NCBI GenBank assembly: GCA_934271465.1
Contig: CAKQRQ010000007.1
Coordinates: forward strand, 21,794-85,793
Length of the DNA: 64,000 nucleotides
From: an uncultured Alphaproteobacteria bacterium
GTDB taxonomy: Bacteria > Pseudomonadota > Alphaproteobacteria > RF32 > CAG-239
Direction: 5' to 3'
Shown one piece after another: positions 17,679 to 25,000 of this stretch. How positions within the stretch are numbered: the first letter of the stretch is position 1; each line of letters starts with the position of its first letter. The translations under genes were made by a program, and so were the position numbers. Below the pieces are notes generated by a model. The model saw nothing but the letters and a program-made list of their open reading frames with translations. It did no database searches and had not been told where the DNA came from.

Positions 17679-18518
17679 TCAATAGTTTTTCTTAATCTTT
17701 TCAAAAAAAATAAGAGCTTCATCGCTAAGACCAACATTCTTTATATTATGAACAAATTTGAGACCAGCATTAAATATTGAATCATCTTTTTTATAAAAAT
17801 GTTGTAGCAACATATACATATAACGTGGTTCAATTATTTGTTGACCATCAAAATACTTACCACAGGTAATATGGTAAATTGAACTAGCAACAGCATCTGC
17901 AAGGGTTAATAAAACTTCATCTTCTTTTTCTTTAGTATAAATATTTTCTTCTTTAATATTACTAAGATAATATTTCCATTTTTCTTCTTTTTGCTTATCT
18001 CTTCTTACCTTATTGATGTAATGCTTAAATCCTTCCAATGATATAGATTTACTATTTTCAATAATAAACAAAGTTTTATCTGGATCAATTTTATTGTAAT
18101 AAATATATTTACTTATCCTTTCAAAAAGAAAAATAAGATTTTTATGATAATAACTTGTTATGTTTTTTGGATCATAAGCAAGTTCTCCTTTTTCATCTCT
18201 AAGTGTTCTTTTATTTGATATTGTAGCAAATGCTGTAAAATTTGTATTTTTGGATATTGTTTTAAGGTAAAATAACTTATCATAGTGCTTACTCATATCT
18301 GTAAAATGCAATTTTTTAAGTCCTAAAACAGATTTAATGTACGTCAGTTGTCCTTTAATATTTTCTATTTCTTTCTTCTCAACAAATACGGCACTAATAT
18401 TTAAAAAATCTTCAGCACCATATCCTTTACCATCAGATAACTTTGTGTATGCGGCATTTCCACTTTCATCAATTAAAACAAAATATTCATATTGATCATA
18501 ATTTATTACTTCGGTCAT
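17679..18518 (-). CDS. DUF3800 domain protein
   Basis: 279 residues. The N-terminus YEYFVLIDESGNA (about residues 11-22) has the Asp-Glu-Ser motif of DUF3800, a family with an RNase H-like fold; LHFTDM lies near 95, and LTLADAVASSIYHI near 205-218 gives the second acidic site. Length and layout are normal. Function is unproven; members often occur in mobile or defence-related islands. Convergent with the GIY-YIG gene (75 bp between stops) and strongly AT-rich, consistent with transfer. No terminator or promoter motif stands out. Confidence 0.8.
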   Translation of the reverse strand: MTEVINYDQYEYFVLIDESGNAAYTKLSDGKGYGAEDFLNISAVFVEKKEIENIKGQLTYIKSVLGLKKLHFTDMSKHYDKLFYLKTISKNTNFTAFATISNKRTLRDEKGELAYDPKNITSYYHKNLIFLFERISKYIYYNKIDPDKTLFIIENSKSISLEGFKHYINKVRRDKQKEEKWKYYLSNIKEENIYTKEKEDEVLLTLADAVASSIYHITCGKYFDGQQIIEPRYMYMLLQHFYKKDDSIFNAGLKFVHNIKNVGLSDEALIFFEKIKKNY

Positions 18519-18672
18519 TATTATTCCTTTATTATTATTTTCAGCAGTTACTTAGTAACTTAGGATTTTATTTATCAAAACGCAAGCACCTAGCTTATTT
18601 TAAATTAACCCCTGTTTCTTGATACCCTGAAGTCAAAAAAATACTCAACCTAGTCCGCGGATTGCGAATTCA

Positions 18673-18795
18673 CTCCAGCCATAGTTCAAAAATCGCCATT
18701 TTTGACGATTTTTTCTTTATAAATCAACAACTTAACCGAGTCCGAAAATTTATATCATTACAGGCTTAAATACGAATCATCTTCGAACTACTTTT
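18673..18795. repeat. Right copy of the tRNA-Gln flank repeat
   Basis: Partner of 16504-16625. Begins CTCCAGCCA (compare the tRNA 3' end), contains its own terminator-like hairpin (AAAATCG / CGATTTT), then the shared CTTTATAAATCAA and ATCTTCGAACTACTT blocks. The upstream bases (GGATTGCGAATTC) recall a worn T-arm but do not form a tRNA. Possible right end of a 2.2-kb island. Confidence 0.5.
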
Positions 18796-18839
18796 TATAA
18801 TATTCCTTATTTTTCAATAATTTAATTAAAGCCAACCTT

Positions 18840-19200
18840 TGGGGATAATCATTTATTCAAAGTCGGATTTGAAACTTTCTTAAAATGAAAGTTTTGGACA
18901 TTGGCGACGATTTATTTTGCTGATGAAGAAGGTGTGTTATCAGCACAGGGACTGCCTATCCCGTCTGTGGCTCGGCTACTCCTATCCCATATCCGCCAGC
19001 TTGGACGGCTCCCCTCCTGCGGCTAGCTAATCATCAGCCAGTAAACAGCCTCCTTAAATCTGGACAAGGCCTTTACGTGCGAGGAGTTAAAATCAGCACA
19101 GTTACCTTTAGTAAGAAGCCTAAACAAAAAGAGAAGTCGAAACCTCTCTTTTATAAAGAAACCTCCAGCCCTTAAGGGCAAGAGGTCTAAATATCATTTT
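18840..19200. other. GC-richer noncoding patch, origin unknown
   Basis: About 360 bp clearly richer in G+C than the surrounding DNA. It contains a stem TGCTGAT / ATCAGCA (18939-18966), a run of CCTATCCC repeats, and an open frame of about 75 codons without a good start (from about 18949 to 19174, containing SGQGLYVRGVKIST). I tested it for tmRNA, RNase P and SRP RNA features and found none. It may be a decayed fragment of a foreign mobile element or a structured RNA. I see no gene in it that I can defend. Confidence 0.3.
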
Positions 19201-19289
19201 TAAGTATTGAGATTTACTTTAAGCGGTAAGTCCCTTGTTCACCTTCGACTTTTTCAAGCAGATAAACTCATTATATAATATGCAGCATA

Positions 19290-19640
19290 ACTTAAAGAAC
19301 TAAATAATATATTTGAAAGTTATACAAACCTTACTAAATTACCGACATTTTGAACTTTAGGATATATACTTTCTTACATAGAACAAAACTTTTTATCTAC
19401 AAGCGCACATCTTTTGAATATATCTCAAAGTTATATATTCTAAACATTTAGAATATATCCAAAGATTATAAACAACTATATTTCATATTAATACATTTCA
19501 GAATATAGCTGTAAAGATAAAATTTATTATATACTTTAGCCTATATTATAGATACTTTTATCTAAAAAACAGCATTTTATAACATACCTGAAAGTTATAT
19601 AAATAGCACCTTAGAATATATTCAAAAGATGTATATTAAA
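19290..19640. repeat. AT-rich region with degenerate repeated motif (left block)
   Basis: Variants of AGAATATATCCAAAG and CTGAAAGTTATATAAA recur about every 35-90 bp (near 19305, 19352, 19408, 19448, 19498, 19582 and 19613), often preceded by CCTTTA or ACATTT. The block is almost pure A+T and has no coding frame; the next 150 bp up to 19790 are also empty. A second block with the same motif lies at 20300-20440 on the other side of the broken peptidase gene. Confidence 0.45.
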
Positions 19641-19792
19641 ATTTTTGAATAGAGAAGCTAAAAAGATTGAAAAGTTAATTTATTCAACTTAAGATTTTAA
19701 TTATAGGAATCTTAACAATACAGCATTGTAAAATCACATCACAAAAAAAATAAAAATATGGAAACATTTATAATGAAAGAAAGGTAATATTA

Positions 19793-20261
19793 TGGGACAT
19801 CAACTTTTTTAAAGGGTGGAGGGAATACAAAATTTATGCTTGATATTTGGGCTAAAAGAGGAATTATTTCATTACTAAAAGAGGCATATGAACGGGGCAC
19901 TATTCTTTCAGGATTAAGTGCCGGTGCAAATTGTTGGTTTGATTGCTTTAGCTCAGACTCATTTTTAAGCGATGCGGATAAACAAGATTTCAATATTGCA
20001 AAAGAAAAATTAGCCATACTCAATGGACTGGGATATCTTAAAGGTGCGTTTTGTCCTCATTATTTGTTTGAAGCTTATAGACGCCCGGCATTTCTTTATC
20101 AAATTCAAAGGTTGAATATTACTGCTTATGGTGTAGATAATAATGTAGCTTTAGTCTTTGTTAATGAAAAATTGAATAAAGTTATAAAAAGCCAACCTTT
20201 GGCTAAAGCGTTTAAAATTATATGTGAAAACGGAAAAATAATAGAAAAAGAAATTTATTAA
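19793..20261 (+). pseudogene. Peptidase E (S51 family), 5'-truncated and frameshifted
   Basis: From about 19810 one frame reads FLKGGGNTKFMLDIW and continues for about 150 residues. GLSAGANCWF holds the nucleophile Ser of S51 dipeptidases, and CPHYLFEAYRR holds the expected His region. A normal PepE has some 70 more residues before GGGNT. An ATG with a good ribosome-binding site (GAAAGG, 19793) exists, but its frame stops after six codons. So the 5' third has been deleted and the remainder is out of frame with the start. The first in-frame ATG (19836) lacks a ribosome-binding site and the substrate-binding loop. Likely dead. Confidence 0.75.
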
Positions 20262-20299
20262 TAGGGAATGCCTGTTAAAATTATCCCATAAGATTTTTT

Positions 20300-20440
20300 C
20301 AAATATCACCTTTCAGAAAAGATATACACTTTAGATTATACAACAAACCCTTTTATCTATACAGTTACAACTTTAGAATACGTCCTAAGGTTATATATAT
20401 TAGACCTTTAGGTCATATCTTTTATATTCAGATAATAAGC
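20300..20440. repeat. AT-rich region with degenerate repeated motif (right block)
   Basis: Further variants of the motif seen at 19290-19640: CACCTTTCAGAAAAGATATA, CTTTAGAATACGTCCTAAGG and CCTTTAGGTCATATC. Ends just before the stop of the secreted-protein gene at 20453. Confidence 0.4.
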
Positions 20441-20452
20441 ATCAAACAGCTT

Positions 20453-22339
20453 TCATTCAAATTCACAACTACACCGACCGGATTTTTGAAGTGGTGGAAC
20501 AATTTCGTTGATTTGCGTTATGCGCTGATAAGGTGCTAATGCCCACCTTATCTTTTGTGTCGTATTACCGTAAGGATTTTCCGGATCAAAATTATCAGCC
20601 TTGTCCGTAGAGCTGAATGTCAAATCTCGCAACCCGATAATCTTAACCGTTTTACCGTCCTCTGAAACAGCAAAAACAATTCCGGCGGGCGTTCTGCTTC
20701 CGTCATACTTATCTGCCGAACCATAGGACTTATCCGTATACATCACGTCACCGATTTTAGGAAATTCAGCCAATTGAGGGACATTTTGAACGATCAAAGC
20801 CACGCGGACATAGGCTGTTCCATGTTTCCATAGTTGCGGGTTTTCTCCCCATTTCAAATTTATCAATTTAATATAGTTAGAACCATCATAAGTTGTAAAA
20901 TAAAGATGACTAGGCGTTGACTTATCCAAATCAAACGGTTGAGCTATTTCGCTGTCTGCAGCCTGTAATATACTCAATGAATTATTAATCCATGAAATAT
21001 TGTTTCCAACCATTCCTTTTGTAAAACTCGTCATTTTAACTTTATTCGCGCCATAAATATCTGCCCATTCGCCGATGGCTGGAATATACCACTTTCCCTG
21101 TCCGAAATCTCCTGTCTTCTTCCCGACATAAAATTGGCTTGCAGCATAGGGCACAAGAGCATTTTTACCGATTTTTTCAACATTAAGATAAGTTACCCCA
21201 TACCCATCATACAATTCTTTGGCATCCAGACACAATTCCTGACAATTTCCCAAAACACATTGCCCGCTTCCCAATTCATATCCTTCTACACAAGTTTTGC
21301 AGGAACAATCGTCATTATACGTCACGCAATTTTGTTGATAACACTGATCAAATTCACACGGACAGCCGCATGCCGATAAGAATCCGCCAATAAACTCCGA
21401 CACATTCCACGCCAAAACACCGTCAACCATTCCGCCTCCATTGCGCCAACTTGTGACTTTTGAAGCTCCACCATACGGATTATCCATATCAAAATTATTA
21501 AGTGTATTATAATGACTAAAAGTCAAATTTCTTAATCCGATAAATTTAACATCTTTACCGCTGTCGGATACTGCAAAGATAATCCCGATAGGCGTTTTAG
21601 AGCTGTTATAAGCATCCGCCGAGCTAAAAATTTTATCCAAATATATCACATCGCCGATTTTAGGTTTTGTATCAACGATAGACAAGCCGCTCACACCTGA
21701 AACAACTCGCATATACCTTCCGTGCTCAAAGCTCCATTCCATTGAACGACGTCCTGTTTCGGGATAAAATAACCATGTTCTTTGGCTGTCATTCAATGTT
21801 GATGACCAATACCCGCCAGTTTCCCATTCATCAGCTGCGGCGCCTTTGCTCTGCAGTGCCGAAATAGAGCTATTAATCAGAGCTATATTTTCGCCGATTG
21901 CGCCTGATTTCTCCATTGCCGCTGTCATTTTATTAACATCTGTTCCATACAAATCCATCCATTCTCCGATAGACGGCAGCCACCATTTGCCTTGACCGAA
22001 ATCCCCGCCTTTGTCGCCGATATAAAACAGGCTTGCCGCATAGGGTGCTAACATTCGGCTGCCCCAGCTTTCAACATACAACTTCGTATTGATTTCGCCA
22101 TTATACAAAGACGATGTATCTTTGCACCTGCCTTTGCAATTCAAATCCCCGCAGAAAACAGTATTATCATCTTTGATATTAAATGGGCAGGGAAGGACAT
22201 CTTTTTCAAAACATGTGCATTGTTTACGCGTCTGAACATAGCCTAATTCTTCACAACTCGGTTTTTGCAAACAATCGGTTGAAGCGTAAGTGTTTGAAAT
22301 TACACAAAATAAAAAAAGTAAAATAAAACCATATTTCAT
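20453..22339 (-). CDS. Secreted Cys-rich protein with two tandem DUF1566/FISUMP-like modules
   Basis: 628 residues from the ATG at 22339, which encodes the same signal peptide as the 10606-12297 gene (GFILLFLFCVISNTYA); the frame is open 24 codons further but that runs into the upstream dyad. After a Cys-rich segment (to about residue 70), module 1 (about 75-320: GDFGQGKWWLPSIGEWM, PKIGDVIYLDKIF, VKFIGLRNLTFS) is followed by a Cys-rich linker (CxxC-type, about 325-385) and module 2 (about 390-628: GDFGQGKWYIPAIGEWA, PKIGDVMYTDKSY, VKIIGLRDLTFSS). It has no beta-helix, unlike its paralogue. Exported, probably surface-attached; function unknown. Ribosome-binding site AAGGGG. Confidence 0.8.
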   Translation of the reverse strand: MKYGFILLFLFCVISNTYASTDCLQKPSCEELGYVQTRKQCTCFEKDVLPCPFNIKDDNTVFCGDLNCKGRCKDTSSLYNGEINTKLYVESWGSRMLAPYAASLFYIGDKGGDFGQGKWWLPSIGEWMDLYGTDVNKMTAAMEKSGAIGENIALINSSISALQSKGAAADEWETGGYWSSTLNDSQRTWLFYPETGRRSMEWSFEHGRYMRVVSGVSGLSIVDTKPKIGDVIYLDKIFSSADAYNSSKTPIGIIFAVSDSGKDVKFIGLRNLTFSHYNTLNNFDMDNPYGGASKVTSWRNGGGMVDGVLAWNVSEFIGGFLSACGCPCEFDQCYQQNCVTYNDDCSCKTCVEGYELGSGQCVLGNCQELCLDAKELYDGYGVTYLNVEKIGKNALVPYAASQFYVGKKTGDFGQGKWYIPAIGEWADIYGANKVKMTSFTKGMVGNNISWINNSLSILQAADSEIAQPFDLDKSTPSHLYFTTYDGSNYIKLINLKWGENPQLWKHGTAYVRVALIVQNVPQLAEFPKIGDVMYTDKSYGSADKYDGSRTPAGIVFAVSEDGKTVKIIGLRDLTFSSTDKADNFDPENPYGNTTQKIRWALAPYQRITQINEIVPPLQKSGRCSCEFE

Positions 22340-22370
22340 GAGATAAGCCCCTTGGTTGACGCATCGTTTA

Positions 22371-22549
22371 TAGCGTTTAAACCAACGTTTAAACGCTATA
22401 GTCATGTACAAGGGATTTTGAAAAATGCACTTTTTAAGAGAATTGATAACGCATTGAAAAATAATAAAAAATTAAAATTATTGCTTTTTTAATAATTGGC
22501 TGGTATACTCAAAACAATAGAGCGTTTAAACGTTGGTTTAAACGCTCTA
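22371..22549. repeat. Candidate invertible promoter segment, copy 2
   Basis: Left dyad 22371-22398 (TAGCGTTTAAAC, CAAC, GTTTAAACGCTA) and right dyad 22518-22549 (TAGAGCGTTTAAAC, GTTG, perfect complementary arm), centres 149 bp apart exactly as in copy 1. The DNA between differs from copy 1 at only a handful of positions. It lies upstream of the gene starting at 22339 in the same relative orientation as copy 1. To the right there is only the mscL terminator. Confidence 0.6.
22481..22509 (+). promoter_or_regulatory. Sigma70-type promoter inside segment copy 2, pointing away from the gene
   Basis: TTGCTT, 17-bp spacer, TATACT, identical boxes to copy 1. Reads rightward toward the bidirectional terminator at 22582, so it has no downstream gene in the present orientation. 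Confidence 0.55.
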
Positions 22550-22581
22550 TTGCGTTTTGTTGATTTTCAATCACTTAAACA

Positions 22582-22619
22582 AAAAAGCCTCCGAAGACAA
22601 CCATCAACGGAGGCTTTTT
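22582..22619. terminator. Terminator of mscL (works both ways)
   Basis: Stem AAAAAGCCTCCG / CGGAGGCTTTTT with a 14-nt loop. T-rich on both strands; ends mscL on the minus strand and would stop transcription leaving the segment at 22371-22549. Confidence 0.85.
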
Positions 22620-22635
22620 ATTATGAGCAAAGATA

Positions 22636-23127
22636 TTATTTCTTTTTACCTTTTTCCTCGGACAATTCCGATGTGCAATGCGGGCAACGCGTTGCATTCA
22701 ACGGAATTTCAGAACAGCAATAAGGACAAATTTTTGTTGTTTTAATAATCTCTTTTTCCTCTTTTTTATCCATTTTGGCCTGTAATTCATTAATGGCTTT
22801 AATCAAAATGAATACGGCAAAAGCCACAATCAAAAAGCTGATAACGGCATTGACAAACAAACCGATATTCAAAGTCACAGCCCCCGCTGTTTGCGCCGCA
22901 GACAAAGAATTATACGGAGCCGGCGTTGCGCCGTCTTTCAAAACCAAGAACAGATTTGTAAAATCGACCTTTCCGAGGAGCAAGCCTATCGGCGGCATAA
23001 TGATATCTTTAACCAAAGAATCGACAATTTTTCCAAACGCAGCCCCGATGATGATACCGACAGCCATGTCGATGACATTTCCGCGCATTGCAAATTTTTT
23101 GAATTCATTCGCTAAATTTTTAAACAT
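22636..23127 (-). CDS. mscL: Large-conductance mechanosensitive channel MscL with C-terminal zinc ribbon
   Basis: 163 residues from the ATG at 23127, which has a perfect GGAGGA ribbon of ribosome-binding bases. N-terminal MscL signature FKKFAMRGNVIDMAVGIIIG (residues 9-28), second membrane helix about 75-100. After the usual end of MscL the chain continues with CPYC...CPHC (about residues 133-152), a four-Cys zinc ribbon that the E. coli protein lacks. MscL opens under membrane tension to release solutes on osmotic downshock. Placed after nusG with its own terminator between. Confidence 0.95.
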   Translation of the reverse strand: MFKNLANEFKKFAMRGNVIDMAVGIIIGAAFGKIVDSLVKDIIMPPIGLLLGKVDFTNLFLVLKDGATPAPYNSLSAAQTAGAVTLNIGLFVNAVISFLIVAFAVFILIKAINELQAKMDKKEEKEIIKTTKICPYCCSEIPLNATRCPHCTSELSEEKGKKK

Positions 23128-23142
23128 CTTTCCTCCAAAAAC

Positions 23143-23174
23143 AAAAATCGCGCTATCCTCAAAAGACAGCGCGA
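23143..23174 (-). terminator. Terminator of secE-nusG
   Basis: Stem TCGCGCT / AGCGCGA with a 13-nt loop followed on the minus strand by TTTTTG. Overlaps the short nusG-mscL gap. Confidence 0.85.
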
Positions 23175-23187
23175 CCATTTTTCTTAA

Positions 23188-23718
23188 TTACATTTTCTCG
23201 ACTTGAGAATATTCCAATTCCACCGGAGTCGAACGACCAAAGATGGAAACAGCAACCTTCAAGCGGGCTTTTTCAACATCAATCTCTTCAACCAACCCGA
23301 CAAAAGACGCAAATGGACCATCGCAAACACGGACTTGCTCACCGATTTCAAAATTGACAACCTCACGCGGACGTTCAATACCCTCCTTCATCTGGGTAAT
23401 AATCCGCTGAGCCTCAGCCTCTGTAATCGGATAAGGCTTATTACGCGATCCCAAAAATCCGCTGACATTCGGATTGTTTTTAATCAAATGCCAAGCTTCA
23501 TCAGACATAATCATCTTAATCAGAATATATCCAGGGAAAAACTTGCGCTCACTTGTAACTTTGGTGCCTTTTTTAACTTCAACGACTTCTTCCGTCGGAA
23601 TCATAATATCAAAAATGCGGTCTTCCCATTTTTTTAAAACAACCTGTTCTCTGATTGACTGCGCAACTTTTTTCTCGCAGCCCGAGTGAACATTAACAAC
23701 ATACCAACGAGCGTCCAT
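23188..23718 (-). CDS. nusG: Transcription antitermination factor NusG
   Basis: 176 residues. NGN domain at the N-terminus starting WYVVNVHSGCEKKVA, with FFPGYILIKM in the middle; the KOW domain is at about 125-176 (FEIGEQVRVCDGPFASFVG). It binds RNA polymerase and links it to ribosomes or Rho. Follows secE by 5 bp. Unlike the usual order, no rplK or rplA gene follows; mscL does. Confidence 0.97.
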   Translation of the reverse strand: MDARWYVVNVHSGCEKKVAQSIREQVVLKKWEDRIFDIMIPTEEVVEVKKGTKVTSERKFFPGYILIKMIMSDEAWHLIKNNPNVSGFLGSRNKPYPITEAEAQRIITQMKEGIERPREVVNFEIGEQVRVCDGPFASFVGLVEEIDVEKARLKVAVSIFGRSTPVELEYSQVEKM

Positions 23719-23723
23719 CTAAT

Positions 23724-23921
23724 CTATACTCCGAATGAAAATATCGTTTTAACAATCCAGCCCAATACTTGATCAACAATAAAAAAGAATGTCGCGGCAA
23801 TGGCCACGATAATAACAACCATAACCAAACTTTGCATAACTTCTTTTTTGGTCGGCCAAGTAACTTTTTTAACTTCTTGTTTAACCTGACGGAAAAACTG
23901 TAACGGACTGATCTTTGCCAT
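23724..23921 (-). CDS. secE: Preprotein translocase subunit SecE
   Basis: 65 residues from the ATG at 23921 (AAAGG ribosome-binding site). Short alphaproteobacterial form with one membrane helix (about 33-55) preceded by the conserved amphipathic segment VKKVTWPTKKEV. Part of SecYEG in the inner membrane. Sits between tRNA-Trp and nusG, the common tRNA-Trp-secE-nusG arrangement. Confidence 0.95.
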   Translation of the reverse strand: MAKISPLQFFRQVKQEVKKVTWPTKKEVMQSLVMVVIIVAIAATFFFIVDQVLGWIVKTIFSFGV

Positions 23922-23951
23922 AGATATTACCTTTAAACAATTAAACAAAAG

Positions 23952-24027
23952 TGGCAGGGGCAGTAAGATTCGAACTCACGACACCCGGTTTTGGAGACCG
24001 GTGCTCTACCAACTGAGCTATACCCCT
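23952..24027 (-). tRNA. tRNA-Trp (CCA)
   Basis: 76 nt with encoded CCA. Acceptor AGGGGTA pairs with TGCCCCT (one G-U), D-arm AGCTCAGTTGGTAGAGC, anticodon loop CTCCAAA with anticodon CCA, T-arm GAGTTCGAATC. Located upstream of secE, as usual. Confidence 0.97.
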
Positions 24028-24106
24028 AAAAAGACGCAGTCTGTTTTTCAAGACTGCATAGAAACTAATACATAAGATTCCGCAATAAATCAAGTATTTT
24101 TTTCAA

Positions 24107-24991
24107 CTATTTGTCAATTTGTTTCAAAGTGCATTTTGTCGCATCTAACCGATACTTAACTCCACAGGTCAAAACAAGCCTTTTCTTAAAATGTCCGTAG
24201 TTAAACGACTTAATTATCGGCACACTGACCTGCGCCGCAAAGTCCTCAACCACACTTTCGACACTCCCGTGTGTCGCATGATCTTTGCATTGGCTGAACC
24301 GCCCAAATACAATTCCCTTAACACCTTTGAAAGTTGGATTATATTTCAGCTGCGTCAACATCAGTTTGAGTTTATACGAAACCTCGCACTCGTCTTCAAG
24401 GAGCAAAATTTTACCCGTCAAATCCGGATAATATGACGTGCCGGACAAATCCGACAAGGTCGACATATTTCCGCCGATAAGCACGCCTTCTACCGCCCCC
24501 TCATGCACACAAGTTCCCGACTTTGCTTCAAACTTTTGTCCTGACAGAGCCGCTTTCAACCATTTATCAACTGTCGGATTAATCCGCCCGCCTCTAAAAT
24601 CATACTCGGGCAAAAATCCCGTCACATACGGATTGCCTGTTTTGGCAAACACCCCAAGCTGCAGCGATGTCGTATCCGAAAAACCGATAATCGGCTTGTT
24701 GTGTTTTTGAATAACACCATAATCCAAATATTCCAAAGTCCTCAAGGCCGACGCCCCGCCATGCAAAGCAACAAGCGCATCTATGCTTTTGTCCTCATAG
24801 GCTTTCATAATATCCTCGGCTTTGTTTTTTGCCTGAAAGGTCTCAAGAGCGCGTCCCCGATATGCCGAGGGCATCACAACAACTTCTATCCCCATTGACT
24901 CAAAGTAGGGCTTCCACAAAGCCTCGTTAAAATCCCTGTCGGACAACATCACCGACGGAGACACGATTGCAATTTTTTTGACAGGTTTCAT
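24107..24991 (-). CDS. S66 family peptidase (LD-carboxypeptidase / MccF-like)
   Basis: 294 residues. Catalytic Ser in IIGFSDTTSLQ (about residue 103), Glu in LLLEDECEVSYK (about 200) and His in SFNYGHFKKRL (about 268) form the Ser-Glu-His triad of the S66 family. Members either trim the terminal D-Ala of muropeptide tetrapeptides (LdcA) or inactivate microcin C-like compounds (MccF); sequence alone does not settle which. The spacing to tolA (9 bp) suggests it is last in the tolQRA operon, in the place where tolB and pal would be expected. Confidence 0.88.
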   Translation of the reverse strand: MKPVKKIAIVSPSVMLSDRDFNEALWKPYFESMGIEVVVMPSAYRGRALETFQAKNKAEDIMKAYEDKSIDALVALHGGASALRTLEYLDYGVIQKHNKPIIGFSDTTSLQLGVFAKTGNPYVTGFLPEYDFRGGRINPTVDKWLKAALSGQKFEAKSGTCVHEGAVEGVLIGGNMSTLSDLSGTSYYPDLTGKILLLEDECEVSYKLKLMLTQLKYNPTFKGVKGIVFGRFSQCKDHATHGSVESVVEDFAAQVSVPIIKSFNYGHFKKRLVLTCGVKYRLDATKCTLKQIDK

Positions 24992-25000
24992 AAAGCTCTC

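Noticed and set aside
18660..18690. A second tRNA gene at the right end of the island
   Set aside because: Only a few bases resemble a T-arm and 3' end; acceptor, D and anticodon arms cannot be formed.
18840..19260. tmRNA, RNase P RNA or SRP RNA in the gene-free stretch
   Set aside because: No tag-peptide frame, no tRNA-like ends, no class-A RNase P core and no SRP GGAAG loop region on either strand.
19290..20440. CRISPR array in the AT-rich repeat blocks
   Set aside because: Repeats are short, degenerate and irregularly spaced, with no conserved repeat-spacer pattern and no cas genes nearby.
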